This document shows positions 63,950 to 64,000 of a stretch of 64,000 nt of DNA, piece by piece (position 1 is the stretch's first letter; each line of letters opens with the position of its first letter). The notes under the pieces were generated by a model. The model saw nothing but the letters and a program-made list of their open reading frames with translations, was not told the origin of the DNA and searched no databases. The translations under genes were made by a program, and so were the position numbers. Location: NCBI GenBank assembly GCA_006503475.1, contig RSEH01000056.1:118399-182398 (forward strand), in the 5' to 3' direction. This stretch comes from Stentor roeselii (lineage: Eukaryota > Ciliophora > Heterotrichea > Heterotrichida > Stentoridae).

Positions 63950-64000
63950 GGTGTTAGGGTGTTAGGGTGTTAGGGTGTTAGGGTGTTAGGGTGTTAGGGT
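63950..64000. repeat. Telomere, (TGTTAGGG)n
   Basis: About six uninterrupted copies of the 8-base unit TGTTAGGG run to the end of the window, with the G-rich strand 5' to 3' toward the end, as at a right chromosome end. The complement, CCCTAACA, is the telomere unit reported for heterotrich ciliates. The junction with unique sequence is at ...GAACACAG|GTGTTAGGG. Confidence 0.97.

Noticed and set aside
1-64000. Blepharisma-type code with TGA as tryptophan, since telomere and intron size fit that genus too.
   Set aside because: Conserved tryptophans (for example ADWWS in the NDR kinase) are TGG, several genes end in TGA at natural C termini, and no conserved Trp was found as TGA.

Overview
The window is the right-hand end of a macronuclear chromosome of a heterotrich ciliate, most likely Stentor or a close relative. 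Three lines of evidence support this. The last ~51 bases are a pure telomere of the 8-base repeat TGTTAGGG (CCCTAACA on the other strand). Genes are interrupted by introns of exactly 15 nt; ten were found, all GT...AG, nine with an A at position 10. TGA, TAA and TAG all act as ordinary stops and conserved tryptophans are written TGG, as in the standard code of Stentor rather than the TGA=Trp code of Blepharisma. The left edge cuts into a gene, so the chromosome continues to the left.

Layout. 1-12.6 kb and 20.5-47.5 kb are dense, housekeeping-like and mostly single-exon, with gaps of 5-50 bp. In order, 1-12.6 kb holds a FYVE-type protein end, an MLF-family protein, two unknown divergent genes, PRMT5, a TPR/IQ protein, an NDR-type kinase, a radial-spoke RSPH14-like ARM protein, a degenerate pepsin-like membrane protein, a LITAF-like protein, MED20 and a small unknown. 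13.4-20.5 kb is a DNase II cluster (three paralogues sharing one intron position) with a lone P-loop protein and 2 kb of AT-rich spacer inside it. Then come an unknown basic protein, mitochondrial Lon, three tandem double-HAD proteins resembling sucrose-phosphatase, a NEK-type kinase, a 1623-aa membrane protein, an unknown, an endonuclease III paralogue lacking the catalytic lysine, a RING-CH/FHA protein, MED7 (visible only after removing an intron), a four-cyclic-nucleotide-site PKG, a canonical endonuclease III and a UBA-RBR ubiquitin ligase.

From 47.5 kb to the telomere the DNA is AT-rich and gene-poor. It holds a WD40 gene with a twice-broken frame, a 1570-aa Cys-rich/LamG-like receptor with a multi-pass C terminus (two introns), a secreted lysozyme-like protein, a decayed gene, an HExxH zincin-like gene with overlapping frames, an unknown gene and the telomere.

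The genes do not form one pathway. The visible themes are local tandem family expansion (DNase II; double-HAD), two Mediator subunits, four kinases, two ubiquitin ligases and two base-excision glycosylases. I saw no tRNA, rRNA, CRISPR array or autonomous transposon. All identifications come from reading motifs by eye; no database search was run.
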